DNA from: Myroides odoratimimus
GTDB taxonomy: Bacteria; Bacteroidota; Bacteroidia; Flavobacteriales; Flavobacteriaceae
Assembly: GCF_030326305.1 (NCBI RefSeq)
Contig: NZ_JACAKB010000002.1
Span: 186,001 to 250,000, forward strand
Direction: 5' to 3'
Length of the DNA: 64,000 nt
The notes beneath the pieces are model-generated. The model made no database searches. It was not told where the DNA came from and saw nothing but the letters and a program-made list of their open reading frames with translations. Below are positions 17,409 through 25,012 of the stretch, piece after piece. Made by a program: the position numbers and the translations under genes. Position 1 is the first letter of the stretch. Each line of letters begins with the position of its first letter.

Positions 17409-17437
17409 CAAAGATAAAAATTAAACATGATGTTTAA
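17409..17437 (-). promoter_or_regulatory. Late promoter with palindrome (site 2)
   Basis: TATCTTTG (17416-17409, minus strand) is followed by the C of a TAnnTTTGC box. Four bases upstream is TTAAACAT-N-ATGTTTAA at 17421-17437, the only fully symmetric copy of the late palindrome. Drives the tape-measure gene. Confidence 0.75.
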
Positions 17438-17450
17438 TTATGAAGAATAA

Positions 17451-17481
17451 AAAAAGGAGAACTATTTAAGTTCTCCTTTTT
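17451..17481 (-). terminator. Terminator of the TIR-like cargo gene
   Basis: Arms 17451-17463 and 17469-17481 (AAAAAGGAGAACT and its complement) form a 13-bp stem with A/T tracts on both sides. It overlaps the stop codon of the leftward gene ending at 17480 and separates it from the tape-measure promoter. Confidence 0.8.
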
Positions 17482-18400
17482 ATAACAATACACTAATTAA
17501 ATATGATATTATCTTATTTTCTGCCTCACTCATGCTTAACTTATTTGGAAACATTTTGGCTTTCTGCATATAATTCAAAGTTCTATTTGTTATATTGTTC
17601 ACATCATCCAAAGTAGGTTCTTTATCCTTAAAATCTTCTATATTCTGATCGATAAATCTTTTTGCAGCGTCAGGTAAATCAAGTGTAATTCTATAGTTAT
17701 ATTTTTCAGAATCTTGTTCATTCTTACTTAATCTAAACCATTTTTCATTAATATTCTTATTCCTATCATCAACTAAAATACTAACTGTTTTCGAAATTTT
17801 ATCCAATTTATCAATTACAAAATCATTCATAGAAACTTCTGTAGTGCCAATCTTTGCAGGAACAATTGTCCTCCCAAAACTCTTTAAAAAAGGACTAAAA
17901 TCTGGTTCGTCTCTAAATTTATCTAAAGTACCTTTTATCTTTTCAGCTAATTTTTCTTTAAACTTAATAATTTCTGTAAACCTTAGAGATGAAGGATAAG
18001 AGAGGTGTTCTATCGGACTTGTATCAAATGAATATCCAGTCTTTTCATCTTTAATAATAATTGTTGGTTTATCAAATGCTAATCTCAATCCAAGTTCAAA
18101 CATAACATTTGGGTTTTTTGAACTAACATCACAAACTACAATATCATCATTATATATATTTGTAACTATACGCTCATGTATAAGTCCAATAGAAATATCA
18201 TCACTAACTATTCTTGATTCTAAACTCACAGAATCGATAGCTTGTTTTACAATACTCAACACTTCAACCCAATGTCCCTTAGGGTAATCAGGATGATCTG
18301 CAATAGGCATGATAATACCACACATTTTCTTTGAAGTCTCCTGTTCTACAGCTGATGCTTGTTGTGTATCTTCTTTTATATCTTGTTTTTTAGTTGTCAT
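17480..18400 (-). CDS. TIR / nucleoside deoxyribosyltransferase-like protein (cargo)
   Basis: 306 residues. The core (about 27-135) has GIIMPIAD, then DDIVVCDVSSKNPNVMFELG and KPTIIIKDE. The D-V-S-x-x-N-P-N-V-x-x-E-L-G signature belongs to the TIR-like/nucleoside 2-deoxyribosyltransferase-like superfamily, whose members include NAD-cleaving immune effectors; the Glu of FELG is the likely catalytic residue. The remaining about 170 residues are helical and unrecognised. The gene interrupts the tail chaperone/tape-measure order and has its own -7 box (TATATTTG, 18428-18421) and terminator, without the late palindrome. This fits an independently expressed cargo gene. A defence role is inference. 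Confidence 0.65.
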   Translation of the reverse strand: MTTKKQDIKEDTQQASAVEQETSKKMCGIIMPIADHPDYPKGHWVEVLSIVKQAIDSVSLESRIVSDDISIGLIHERIVTNIYNDDIVVCDVSSKNPNVMFELGLRLAFDKPTIIIKDEKTGYSFDTSPIEHLSYPSSLRFTEIIKFKEKLAEKIKGTLDKFRDEPDFSPFLKSFGRTIVPAKIGTTEVSMNDFVIDKLDKISKTVSILVDDRNKNINEKWFRLSKNEQDSEKYNYRITLDLPDAAKRFIDQNIEDFKDKEPTLDDVNNITNRTLNYMQKAKMFPNKLSMSEAENKIISYLISVLL

Positions 18401-18420
18401 CTTTACAAAATTAGGTATTT

Positions 18421-18428
18421 CAAATATA
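18421..18428 (-). promoter_or_regulatory. -7 box upstream of the TIR-like gene
   Basis: TATATTTG on the minus strand, 20 bp before the ATG at 18400, with a TTG 15 nt upstream (shorter than the usual 17-20). No late palindrome is present. Confidence 0.5.
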
Positions 18429-18434
18429 CAACAA

Positions 18435-18724
18435 TTAAAATCTCAACTGTGGATGTTCAGCTTCAAACTTGATACGTTCCTCAAACTTCTTAAGTATTGA
18501 ATAAAACTCAACCTCATCAACTCCCTTTAGCGTCTCATACTGTGTGATATCTCCTCTAGACATATCGTATAATAGCCCACTCCATTCTTTGTCTATTCTT
18601 ATCTGTTCAGCTTCATAATATCGCTCCTGGTATTGTTTTACTTCTCTTGATTTTGACTTGAAGTATTTTGAATGTACTTTTTGAATTCTTCTTTCCCGCC
18701 TTTTACCAATGACAGGAGTAAGAG
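18435..18724 (-). CDS. Tail chaperone C-terminal extension, read by predicted -1 frameshift
   Basis: In the -1 frame relative to the 167-residue gene there is an open stretch with coding-like sequence (REVKQYQERYYEAEQIRIDK, then DITQYETLKGVDEVEFYSIL and a final KFEERIKFEAEHPQLRF) ending at TAA 18437-18435. It has no usable upstream start codon, and a TGA in the same frame closes it just upstream of the T7 run at 18731-18725. Candidate slip sites in the correct phase are T-TTT-TTT (18731-18725) and C-AAA-AAG (18683-18677). This is the gpG/gpGT arrangement known for tail assembly chaperones ahead of the tape measure. Confidence 0.7.
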
Positions 18725-19141
18725 AAAAAAAGAGTTCATTTCAACCCCTCCTTCCTGCCAATCATTTATCTTTGATTGTATCATTTGATCATTAATAATG
18801 CGTCTATCTTCTTTTTCTTCATTAATGAACAAGGCACAATAACTCAGTACAGGATGTTGTTCTAAAGTAAAACCTTTCTCCATTTTCTGAACTATGTTAT
18901 AAATCTTAATAGAAGCATCTGCGAACTTAACACACTTGTCTTTATTATTCCCATTAAGGTCATTATACGCACCAATTAAACTATTTTTTAAATTAGGTAC
19001 ATTCATATCAAATAACTCTAATTCAATCTTAGAAGCCTCTATTGCACGTGCAATAGATAACTTCTCTTCTATAATATATTTTTTGCCATTAACCTCAAAT
19101 TGTTCTCCAATCTCAGGCTTGAAGCTTACTAAGTTTGTCAT
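18638..19141 (-). CDS. Tail assembly chaperone (gpG-like)
   Basis: 167 residues, soluble. A short beta start (VSFKPEIGEQFEVNGKKYIIEEKLSIARAIE) is followed by helices. Size, helical content, position upstream of the tape measure and the overlapping -1 open frame at its 3' end match gpG-type tail chaperones. A frameshift at Phe138-Phe139 or Lys154-Lys155 would produce a longer form of about 235-240 residues. The start overlaps the membrane-protein gene at 19113-19141. Confidence 0.65.
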   Translation of the reverse strand: MTNLVSFKPEIGEQFEVNGKKYIIEEKLSIARAIEASKIELELFDMNVPNLKNSLIGAYNDLNGNNKDKCVKFADASIKIYNIVQKMEKGFTLEQHPVLSYCALFINEEKEDRRIINDQMIQSKINDWQEGGVEMNSFFLLLLSLVKGGKEEFKKYIQNTSSQNQEK

Positions 19142-19430
19142 TTAAAATCAAATTAATAATTACACATACAGCTATAAAACCTATGTGATACACTAGATTA
19201 TAACTATGAAAATAAAAATACAAGTATGTCCAAAATGCTAATTGTCCACTTGTACATGGTTTACATCCCCATATCGGTTTATAAATAAAATACTTCCAAT
19301 TCTTTTCATCTTGTCCAAAAATGCGATATCCCCAAAAGAAGAAACTTGATAAAAGAAAATCCTTTAATACTCCATAGTACAACCACACAATACAAGCACA
19401 TAAAAAAGTCAAAATAAAATACTCTAACAT
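19113..19430 (-). CDS. Small membrane protein with CxxC motif
   Basis: About 105 residues from ATG 19430. An upstream in-frame start at 19463 exists, but the 19430 start overlaps the previous stop as ATGTTAG, the usual coupled arrangement. Hydrophobic segments at both ends enclose GYRIFGQDEKNWKYF and KPIWGCKPCTSGQLAFW, a Cys-x-x-Cys set in an aromatic context. It lies between the head-tail genes and the tail chaperone. Membrane proteins of this type occur in structural operons of Bacteroidota phages. Function unknown. Confidence 0.55.
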   Translation of the reverse strand: MLEYFILTFLCACIVWLYYGVLKDFLLSSFFFWGYRIFGQDEKNWKYFIYKPIWGCKPCTSGQLAFWTYLYFYFHSYNLVYHIGFIAVCVIINLILNDKLSKLQA

Positions 19431-20041
19431 ATATCTTCTTTTAAAATTAGCTCTGGTAAACAATTACTACTCATAGTATATTCAACAACCAAATCAATAG
19501 AAAAGGCTTCATAAGGATGCATTAAATACTTTATCACATCACGAGGATATGTATAACGTTTAAAAATCTCATAGTCATTTTCAATAATCCTTCCTGTTAC
19601 AATAGACACCTTCTTAATAGATTGTTCTGGTATATTAAAAACATTCGGTTCTAGTTTACTCCTGATATAGGTAATAAGTCTATGTCTGATTGATTGACAT
19701 TCCTTACCTTGTATTTTTTGGTTGTTTAACCAAACTACAAGTCTAAGAGTAGATTTATACATAAAATCGCTACCTCTACTACCTTGAGGAGTAGTTCCTA
19801 AATCTTCAAAATACAATACTCCTTTTAAATTAGAATTAGGCACCAAATCTGTAAAACACCCTTTGCGACCACAGTCATCAAAAGATACATCTACAGATGC
19901 TGGAAATTTAGATACTGCAAATGTATCTTCTACAATAGTCGGTTCTAGTCTTTCCATTGTCTGTACTAAACCAGCCTTCTTATCAATAAATTTCAAATCG
20001 ATAAGCGTCCCTTTTATATGATTTGCTAACACTGATGTCAT
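19424..20041 (-). CDS. Head-tail / tail terminator candidate
   Basis: 205 residues, mixed alpha/beta, including a Cys-rich patch (FDDCGRKGCFTD) and LRLVVWLNNQKIQGK. Its place after the HK97 gp10-like candidate and before the chaperone is where siphoviruses encode the tail terminator or tail tube. It overlaps its upstream neighbour by 4 bp (20038-20041). No family motif was recognised, so the role is inferred from order only. Confidence 0.5.
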   Translation of the reverse strand: MTSVLANHIKGTLIDLKFIDKKAGLVQTMERLEPTIVEDTFAVSKFPASVDVSFDDCGRKGCFTDLVPNSNLKGVLYFEDLGTTPQGSRGSDFMYKSTLRLVVWLNNQKIQGKECQSIRHRLITYIRSKLEPNVFNIPEQSIKKVSIVTGRIIENDYEIFKRYTYPRDVIKYLMHPYEAFSIDLVVEYTMSSNCLPELILKEDIC

Positions 20042-20487
20042 TGTGATAATACTTTTTTTAATATCTCCTGATACTTAGGTTTAAGATAGGTCTCAATAAT
20101 TAAATCCTTTTCAAATTCATTCAACAAGTCAAACTCTGGATATCTCTTTTTGTTCTCAGTAAGTTTAAATGCCGTTGCATTATCTCCCCCTTTTACACCT
20201 GCTGTTAATATGTTTCCTACTCTTTTTGATTCGGGTACATTCCATCCTTGGAACATTAATCCTGTTAGTGAAAGATTCACAAATTCAACAGACCGTCCTA
20301 ACCTTAATCGGTAATTTATATAAGGCTTAGAAGTATATTTTCTACCAAAACCCTCAGCTAATATCCTTCGTGTAACTAATGCTTTAGCTGCTAAAGCAGC
20401 AGACTCTAATACAGGAAGCATTTCAGTTGCTACTCGCTCAGTTGCTGTTTCTATATTTATCTGAAATTCACCAGGAGTTAAAGCCAT
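20038..20487 (-). CDS. Head-tail connector candidate (HK97 gp10-like position)
   Basis: 149 residues. An N-terminal helix (ATERVATEMLPVLESAALAAKALVTRRI) precedes a beta-rich middle, and a C-terminal helix ends the chain. This helix-plus-sheet layout and size resemble tail-completion proteins of the HK97 gp10 type. It is 2 bp downstream of the 347-residue gene. Assignment by size and synteny. Confidence 0.5.
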   Translation of the reverse strand: MALTPGEFQINIETATERVATEMLPVLESAALAAKALVTRRILAEGFGRKYTSKPYINYRLRLGRSVEFVNLSLTGLMFQGWNVPESKRVGNILTAGVKGGDNATAFKLTENKKRYPEFDLLNEFEKDLIIETYLKPKYQEILKKVLSQ

Positions 20488-20489
20488 AA

Positions 20490-21533
20490 TTAGATTAATA
20501 TTTTACCAACTGTCATTGTCTTTTCAGGATCACAAATAAAACACTCTGAGTTTTTAATATCCGAATTCTCAGCAAGCCAACTTACTAAACTCTTATATGA
20601 GTTCTTCAGAATAGCTTCATCCTTTGCCATTTGTTCTCTATTACTCATTATATTGAAATTGATATTAGAACTTGCTAAAGCTTTCCCTAACATCATCTCA
20701 CCTATCTTATACCATAAAGCCATACCAGCTCTACGTTGAAATAACTCATCTTGCATTGCAGGGCAAATCATATCAAGAATACTACAACTAATAACAGTGT
20801 TTATTGAGATACCGAAAGCATCTGTACTATTAGAAGTACTATAAACATCATTACCATATACTCCTGATACATCCACAAAATTCTTTCTTACATGATCAAT
20901 ATTCCCACATGTACCACATGTAACCAAATTTTCTAACGGTTTCAAATCTTCATGTAAATGCGAATATCCAATAACATAAGTATTTTGCATTTCACTATCA
21001 AACAAAGGTAAGTTTAGAGGTTTATCAAGTTGGTACACAGTAGCTCCTAATCTTACAGTAATAGGATAAGATTCTATTTCTATATTATTTTTATACACTT
21101 TAAGTTCAATAGTAGCCTCTTTGTTAAAGAATAATGTTATACTATCAATAACTATAGAAGCTCCTTCTAATGGCTTTCCCTTAATCGAGATACCTTTGAA
21201 AGCAGACTTGTTATTACTTGGCGTTGAATAATTAAGCTTTCCTATAGAGCCACGATAAGGCTTATATTTCTGTTTATGATTTTCAGATATAGCTACTTGA
21301 AAATCACTTTCAAAGAAGTTAACTGCATTTGAGTACGTCTTCTTAAACTCTGATTCTATTTCTTCTCCACATCCTAAAACATCTTGAATAAGCTTTAAAG
21401 ACAATGATTTATGCTCATCAATGTAAAGACTAAGTTTACTTTTTTTAACTAAAGAATCTACTTCTATACAATCACACTCAGTTCTAGTTACTCCAACTAA
21501 TTCACGAAAACATTCTTTTATTTCTACATTCAT
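20490..21533 (-). CDS. Unknown head-region protein, cysteine-rich
   Basis: 347 residues, no recognised family. Contains ECDCIE near the N-terminus, TCGTCGN about two thirds along and CFICDPE near the C-terminus, suggesting metal binding or structural disulfides. The middle is beta-rich, and the last third is helical (LFQRRAGMALWYKIGEMMLG). It follows the capsid gene after a terminator and begins the head-tail joining gene run. It might be an adaptor or a capsid-associated protein. Confidence 0.5.
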   Translation of the reverse strand: MNVEIKECFRELVGVTRTECDCIEVDSLVKKSKLSLYIDEHKSLSLKLIQDVLGCGEEIESEFKKTYSNAVNFFESDFQVAISENHKQKYKPYRGSIGKLNYSTPSNNKSAFKGISIKGKPLEGASIVIDSITLFFNKEATIELKVYKNNIEIESYPITVRLGATVYQLDKPLNLPLFDSEMQNTYVIGYSHLHEDLKPLENLVTCGTCGNIDHVRKNFVDVSGVYGNDVYSTSNSTDAFGISINTVISCSILDMICPAMQDELFQRRAGMALWYKIGEMMLGKALASSNINFNIMSNREQMAKDEAILKNSYKSLVSWLAENSDIKNSECFICDPEKTMTVGKILI

Positions 21534-21549
21534 AACTCATAAGATTTAA

Positions 21550-21578
21550 AAAAGGGACACTTATAAAATGTCCCTTTT
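21550..21578 (-). terminator. Intrinsic terminator after the capsid gene
   Basis: AAAAGGGACA (21550-21559) and TGTCCCTTTT (21569-21578) form the stem. On the minus strand a TTTTTT run follows. It ends about 20 bp beyond the capsid stop and should create an abundant head-gene transcript. Confidence 0.85.
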
Positions 21579-21599
21579 CATGATCAAACCAAAAAACAA

Positions 21600-22649
21600 T
21601 TACTCACCAGGACCAACTAGTGCTTTATCAACTTTTTTATAAGACAAGATTCCTGATACTTGTTTGCCTGTTTCTCCACAACCTACAGGATTTAATAAGA
21701 AATCATAATTAACTTCCATATAGTAGGTATGTTTGAAACGTTTTCCACTACAGTCATATTTGTAATAAACATCATATACAACTCCTGGTACATTGAACGA
21801 TGGAATAGAATAACGTTGTTGCCAACCACTTGAAGGATTAACCTGTTTAGGAGTTGACTCATTGTAATTTCTATTCACAAACGCATAAGAACCTGGAGCG
21901 ACTAAGAAAGACGTATCATCTACTCCTGCTACAGGGAAACCTGCAATATCAAAGTATGTCTTAAACAACTCTGAACGTTTGAAGTTTCCACTTTGTAGAT
22001 CTTCTTTATCTAATCCAGCATTCATATACGGTTTCAATAAAGAACGGTTATCAATCAAGAAAGCATCTGCCATGTTGTTCACTTGGATATCAATTTTCAT
22101 ATCAACCAATAAGTCAATATTATATCTATCCTTAGGAACCTCCATAGAGTTTGCATTCCATGTAAACTCATCTTGATTCTTATTATAACCAGCATTTGCT
22201 GATAAGAATAACAATCCTTGTTTGTTCAAATACTCATCTAAAGCTTTTGTTTTAACTAATAATTGATTAGCAACAAATTCTTCTAAAGTATAACGAGAAC
22301 GTCTTAAAGCGTTTTCATCTATACTGAATGAAGCTGACTTACATTTTGTCAATTTGAACTTTTTAGAGTTCATTGAAGCTTGACTTCCTGTGAAATTACA
22401 AACATCTTGACAATCATCATCAAGCTTTGTTTCACAGTTATCAATCCAAACAACAGTTACCTCATCATCATCCATTGAAGGATCCTCTAATGAGGTAATT
22501 ACCTTGTTTCTTCCTACTTGCTCTGTTGTTAAAGCTGAGATTGTTGTAGCCTCAGCTTTATACATATCTTTTTGAGATTGGGAATTATTCCAATCCTCTT
22601 CAGCTTTCAATAAAATGTCGCATTGATTTGCGATTGAAATTTCTGCCAT
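21600..22649 (-). CDS. Major capsid protein candidate
   Basis: 349 residues, directly following a scaffold-like gene and followed by a strong terminator, as expected for the most abundant head protein. The N-terminal helical region (about 1-45) precedes an alternating beta/alpha body. YTLEEFVANQLLVKTKALDEYLNKQGL (about 120-147) could be the spine helix of an HK97-type fold, and LLVDMKIDIQVNNMADAFLIDN resembles the P-domain region. Cysteines are unusually frequent. No sequence motif proves the fold. Confidence 0.7.
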   Translation of the reverse strand: MAEISIANQCDILLKAEEDWNNSQSQKDMYKAEATTISALTTEQVGRNKVITSLEDPSMDDDEVTVVWIDNCETKLDDDCQDVCNFTGSQASMNSKKFKLTKCKSASFSIDENALRRSRYTLEEFVANQLLVKTKALDEYLNKQGLLFLSANAGYNKNQDEFTWNANSMEVPKDRYNIDLLVDMKIDIQVNNMADAFLIDNRSLLKPYMNAGLDKEDLQSGNFKRSELFKTYFDIAGFPVAGVDDTSFLVAPGSYAFVNRNYNESTPKQVNPSSGWQQRYSIPSFNVPGVVYDVYYKYDCSGKRFKHTYYMEVNYDFLLNPVGCGETGKQVSGILSYKKVDKALVGPGE

Positions 22650-22681
22650 TATTTACTTTTTTAAGGAATTAATAGTACTAA

Positions 22682-23554
22682 CTAAGAATTGCCTTTTTGA
22701 GCTTCATATTGCTCTTTAATCTTCAATCTATCCTCAAAAGAAATGTTTCTGTCTGTCATTAGAGCAGCATACTCATCATCATTCTTTGGAAGTTTTACAC
22801 CACTTGCACCAAGATCACCTCCATCAGGAGTTTTTCTAGGTTCTGCTTGTTGAAAATCAAAAAACATAGATGCCTTTTCTTTTACCAATTCTTCAAAAGA
22901 GATACCATGTCCATGTTGATTTTCATGTCTTTTTCCATCTTTTAAAACAATTAGTTCTCCATTGTTATCTTGGAAATCATATTCCTTTAATTGATTTAAT
23001 AAGATATTCTTTTGATTAGTTGCCTTATTTGAATCTGTAGATAATACAGGCTTTAAGCTGTCTAAAACATTTAATGCTTTCTTACTTACATTTTCAAATG
23101 TGCGTTCTTTTTGATACTGTTGTTCCTTTTGGCTGTACTCTAACTTAACCTCCTCTATTTGCTTCTTAAATGAAGTCTCTTTTTCGGCTAATAACTTTAA
23201 TACCTCAGGATGTGTAGAAACGTTTTCTATTTTAGGTTCAGCACTAGATACTTTTTGAATAATATGTTCGATTAGGTCAACCCCTTTTAAGTCTTCCTCT
23301 ACTTTGTGTTTACTCTTAAGCTCAGTTTCCAAACCATTTAAAACTTCAGACTTAGCCTTGCTATATCCTTGTTCAAATTTCTCTTTTCCATGTGATACTT
23401 TAGCAGCATCTTTTTCCAAAACAACATTTTTAAAAGTATCAGCTACAAATGCTGATTCTTCTACTGGTAAAATTTTAGACAATTCCTCCTCTTGCATATT
23501 GTATGTGGTTGCAAGCACTCCCACCAATGAATTTCTAAGTATTGTGTATGACAT
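22682..23554 (-). CDS. Scaffold-like protein
   Basis: 290 residues, strongly helical and charged, with a predicted coiled coil (about 125-165: LLAEKETSFKKQIEEVKLEYSQKEQ region). A disordered Gly/Pro/Asp-rich linker (RKTPDGGDLGASGVKLP) and a C-terminal helix (FEDRLKIKEQYEAQ) follow. This composition and the location immediately upstream of the capsid gene fit a phage scaffold. No protease domain is apparent. Confidence 0.65.
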   Translation of the reverse strand: MSYTILRNSLVGVLATTYNMQEEELSKILPVEESAFVADTFKNVVLEKDAAKVSHGKEKFEQGYSKAKSEVLNGLETELKSKHKVEEDLKGVDLIEHIIQKVSSAEPKIENVSTHPEVLKLLAEKETSFKKQIEEVKLEYSQKEQQYQKERTFENVSKKALNVLDSLKPVLSTDSNKATNQKNILLNQLKEYDFQDNNGELIVLKDGKRHENQHGHGISFEELVKEKASMFFDFQQAEPRKTPDGGDLGASGVKLPKNDDEYAALMTDRNISFEDRLKIKEQYEAQKGNS

Positions 23555-23562
23555 AAGAAATT

Positions 23563-23733
23563 TTATTTTTGTTTCTTTTTAACTTCTTTTTCCTTTTCAA
23601 TTACCTCTTCAGGCAATTGAGTTTGTTTTTGTTCAATAAGAGCAAAACAAGATCTATTGTTACTGACAAATGCTTCAGGATTTGACATATAATATTCTTT
23701 TCCTGTCTTAAGATTTACAACATTATTCTTCAT
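23563..23733 (-). CDS. Small head-operon protein, 56 aa
   Basis: An ATG at 23733 opens 56 codons to TAA 23565-23563 (MKNNVVNLKTGKEYYMSNPE, then a lysine-rich tail). It overlaps the end of the 96-residue gene by 11 bp and lies 8 bp before the scaffold start, filling an otherwise empty gap in a tight operon, which supports coding. No family recognised. Confidence 0.55.
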   Translation of the reverse strand: MKNNVVNLKTGKEYYMSNPEAFVSNNRSCFALIEQKQTQLPEEVIEKEKEVKKKQK

Positions 23734-24013
23734 CTGCCTTTGCTTTAGACTTCTTAACCTTCACTTCTTTAACAGCTTCAGTATTTTGAATTTCCTTCTT
23801 TGTTTCATCTACTGTAGATTCATCAGTCTTCTCTTTCTCTTCATCTGCCTTTGCTTTAGACTCTAAAATTTCAGCTTCTTTAACAGCTACTTCTTCTGGT
23901 AAAGAATGAACCTCTGACCATCCATAGGTTGCTTTTTCCTTTTTCATATTTTGCCAAGCAGCTATTGTCACCTTGCGCTTTACTCCATCTCTCTGAATTT
24001 CTATGTATTTCAT
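23723..24013 (-). CDS. Small charged protein with internal repeat
   Basis: 96 residues. The N-terminal third (YIEIQRDGVKRKVTIAAWQNM) could fold into a small domain; the rest is Lys/Glu/Ala-rich, with SKAKADEE occurring twice. The two copies come from a 25-bp direct repeat at 23727-23751 and 23838-23862. First gene after the head promoter at 24050-24081. Function unknown, possibly a minor virion or assembly factor. Confidence 0.55.
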   Translation of the reverse strand: MKYIEIQRDGVKRKVTIAAWQNMKKEKATYGWSEVHSLPEEVAVKEAEILESKAKADEEKEKTDESTVDETKKEIQNTEAVKEVKVKKSKAKADEE

Positions 24014-24049
24014 TATGATGCATAATTTTTAATTGAACAACTAACACTA

Positions 24050-24081
24050 CAAATGTATATAAAATTAAACATAATATTTAC
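24050..24081 (-). promoter_or_regulatory. Late promoter with palindrome (site 3)
   Basis: On the minus strand TACATTTG (24057-24050) is preceded, 7 bases upstream, by a degenerate copy of the late palindrome at 24065-24081 (two positions off symmetry). Drives the scaffold/capsid gene run. Confidence 0.65.
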
Positions 24082-24126
24082 TTTTTAAATAATTTATTAA
24101 ATACTAAGTTTAATTTTAAACCAAAA

Positions 24127-25008
24127 CTAAGTAGCTAAATCAGGACGTAAAGCGACCGCTATCTCATAAGGAATATAGTCAACTCCATGTCTACACCCAT
24201 ATCCTCCTCTATCTATTTTCCAATTGTAAGTTTCTCTATCGGTTATTGCTGTCAAATCAGGATCATTAACCCACTTATCAGCCTCTTCACTTGAAAACAC
24301 CTTTCCATTACGCTCAATACAAAATTTACGAGAAGTCTTTATAATCCCACCGTTATAGATAAAGTACTTTAGATTTAGCTTACTAGCATATAAAGCTCCA
24401 TTGAAAGCATTAACTGTTGCATAAGTATCATATGAGAATACCTTGTAGTACTTCTTGAAGTTTCCTACCTTGTGCTCCGTCCCTTCGATATAATTCTTAA
24501 GCGTTTTTTTTAATGCTTCATATCCAGTCCCTTTAGTTATCTCACTAAATACAGTTTTAAACATATCTGCTTTAAGCCCATCATTTTTAAACATCCCATT
24601 TAAAAAACCATCCTTGATTAAAGTACCATCAGCTTTAATCCCCATTCGTTTCAAAATAACTTTTTTTACTTCTGCTATTACTTCAGGAGCGACTGTAGTT
24701 ACGCTTCTATAGTAGTTAGTATTACTGCTTATGATTGTATTTAAATCAATTGAAATGTTTTTAATCAACTGCTTAGTATAAGTCTCTGTGAATCTTGAAT
24801 AAGCTATATTAAATAACAATACTGTTTTAGCATCTTGTACATCTGTAACAATACCGTTTTCATGCTTAAGCTTTAATATAAAATATCTATACATCGATTT
24901 AGTCAATTGACTAGAGGAAGACTGAATCTTGTCTTCCATAATATCAATTAATTTATCTAGTTCAACAGCTTTATCTCTGGACCTTTGTAATATTTGTTCC
25001 GTTCTCAT
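24127..25008 (-). CDS. Minor head protein (Mu gpF / SPP1 gp7-like)
   Basis: About 293 residues from ATG 25008; a longer in-frame start at 25044 would overlap the portal gene, so the one 3 bp after its stop was chosen. The C-terminal motif SRKFCIERNGKVFSSEE followed by W, then RGGYGCRHGVDYIP, is the Mu protein F-like signature with conserved Cys, Arg and His. Members attach near the portal and act in head morphogenesis or DNA ejection. The gene directly follows the portal gene, the usual order. Confidence 0.85.
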   Translation of the reverse strand: MRTEQILQRSRDKAVELDKLIDIMEDKIQSSSSQLTKSMYRYFILKLKHENGIVTDVQDAKTVLLFNIAYSRFTETYTKQLIKNISIDLNTIISSNTNYYRSVTTVAPEVIAEVKKVILKRMGIKADGTLIKDGFLNGMFKNDGLKADMFKTVFSEITKGTGYEALKKTLKNYIEGTEHKVGNFKKYYKVFSYDTYATVNAFNGALYASKLNLKYFIYNGGIIKTSRKFCIERNGKVFSSEEADKWVNDPDLTAITDRETYNWKIDRGGYGCRHGVDYIPYEIAVALRPDLAT

Positions 25009-25012
25009 TTCA

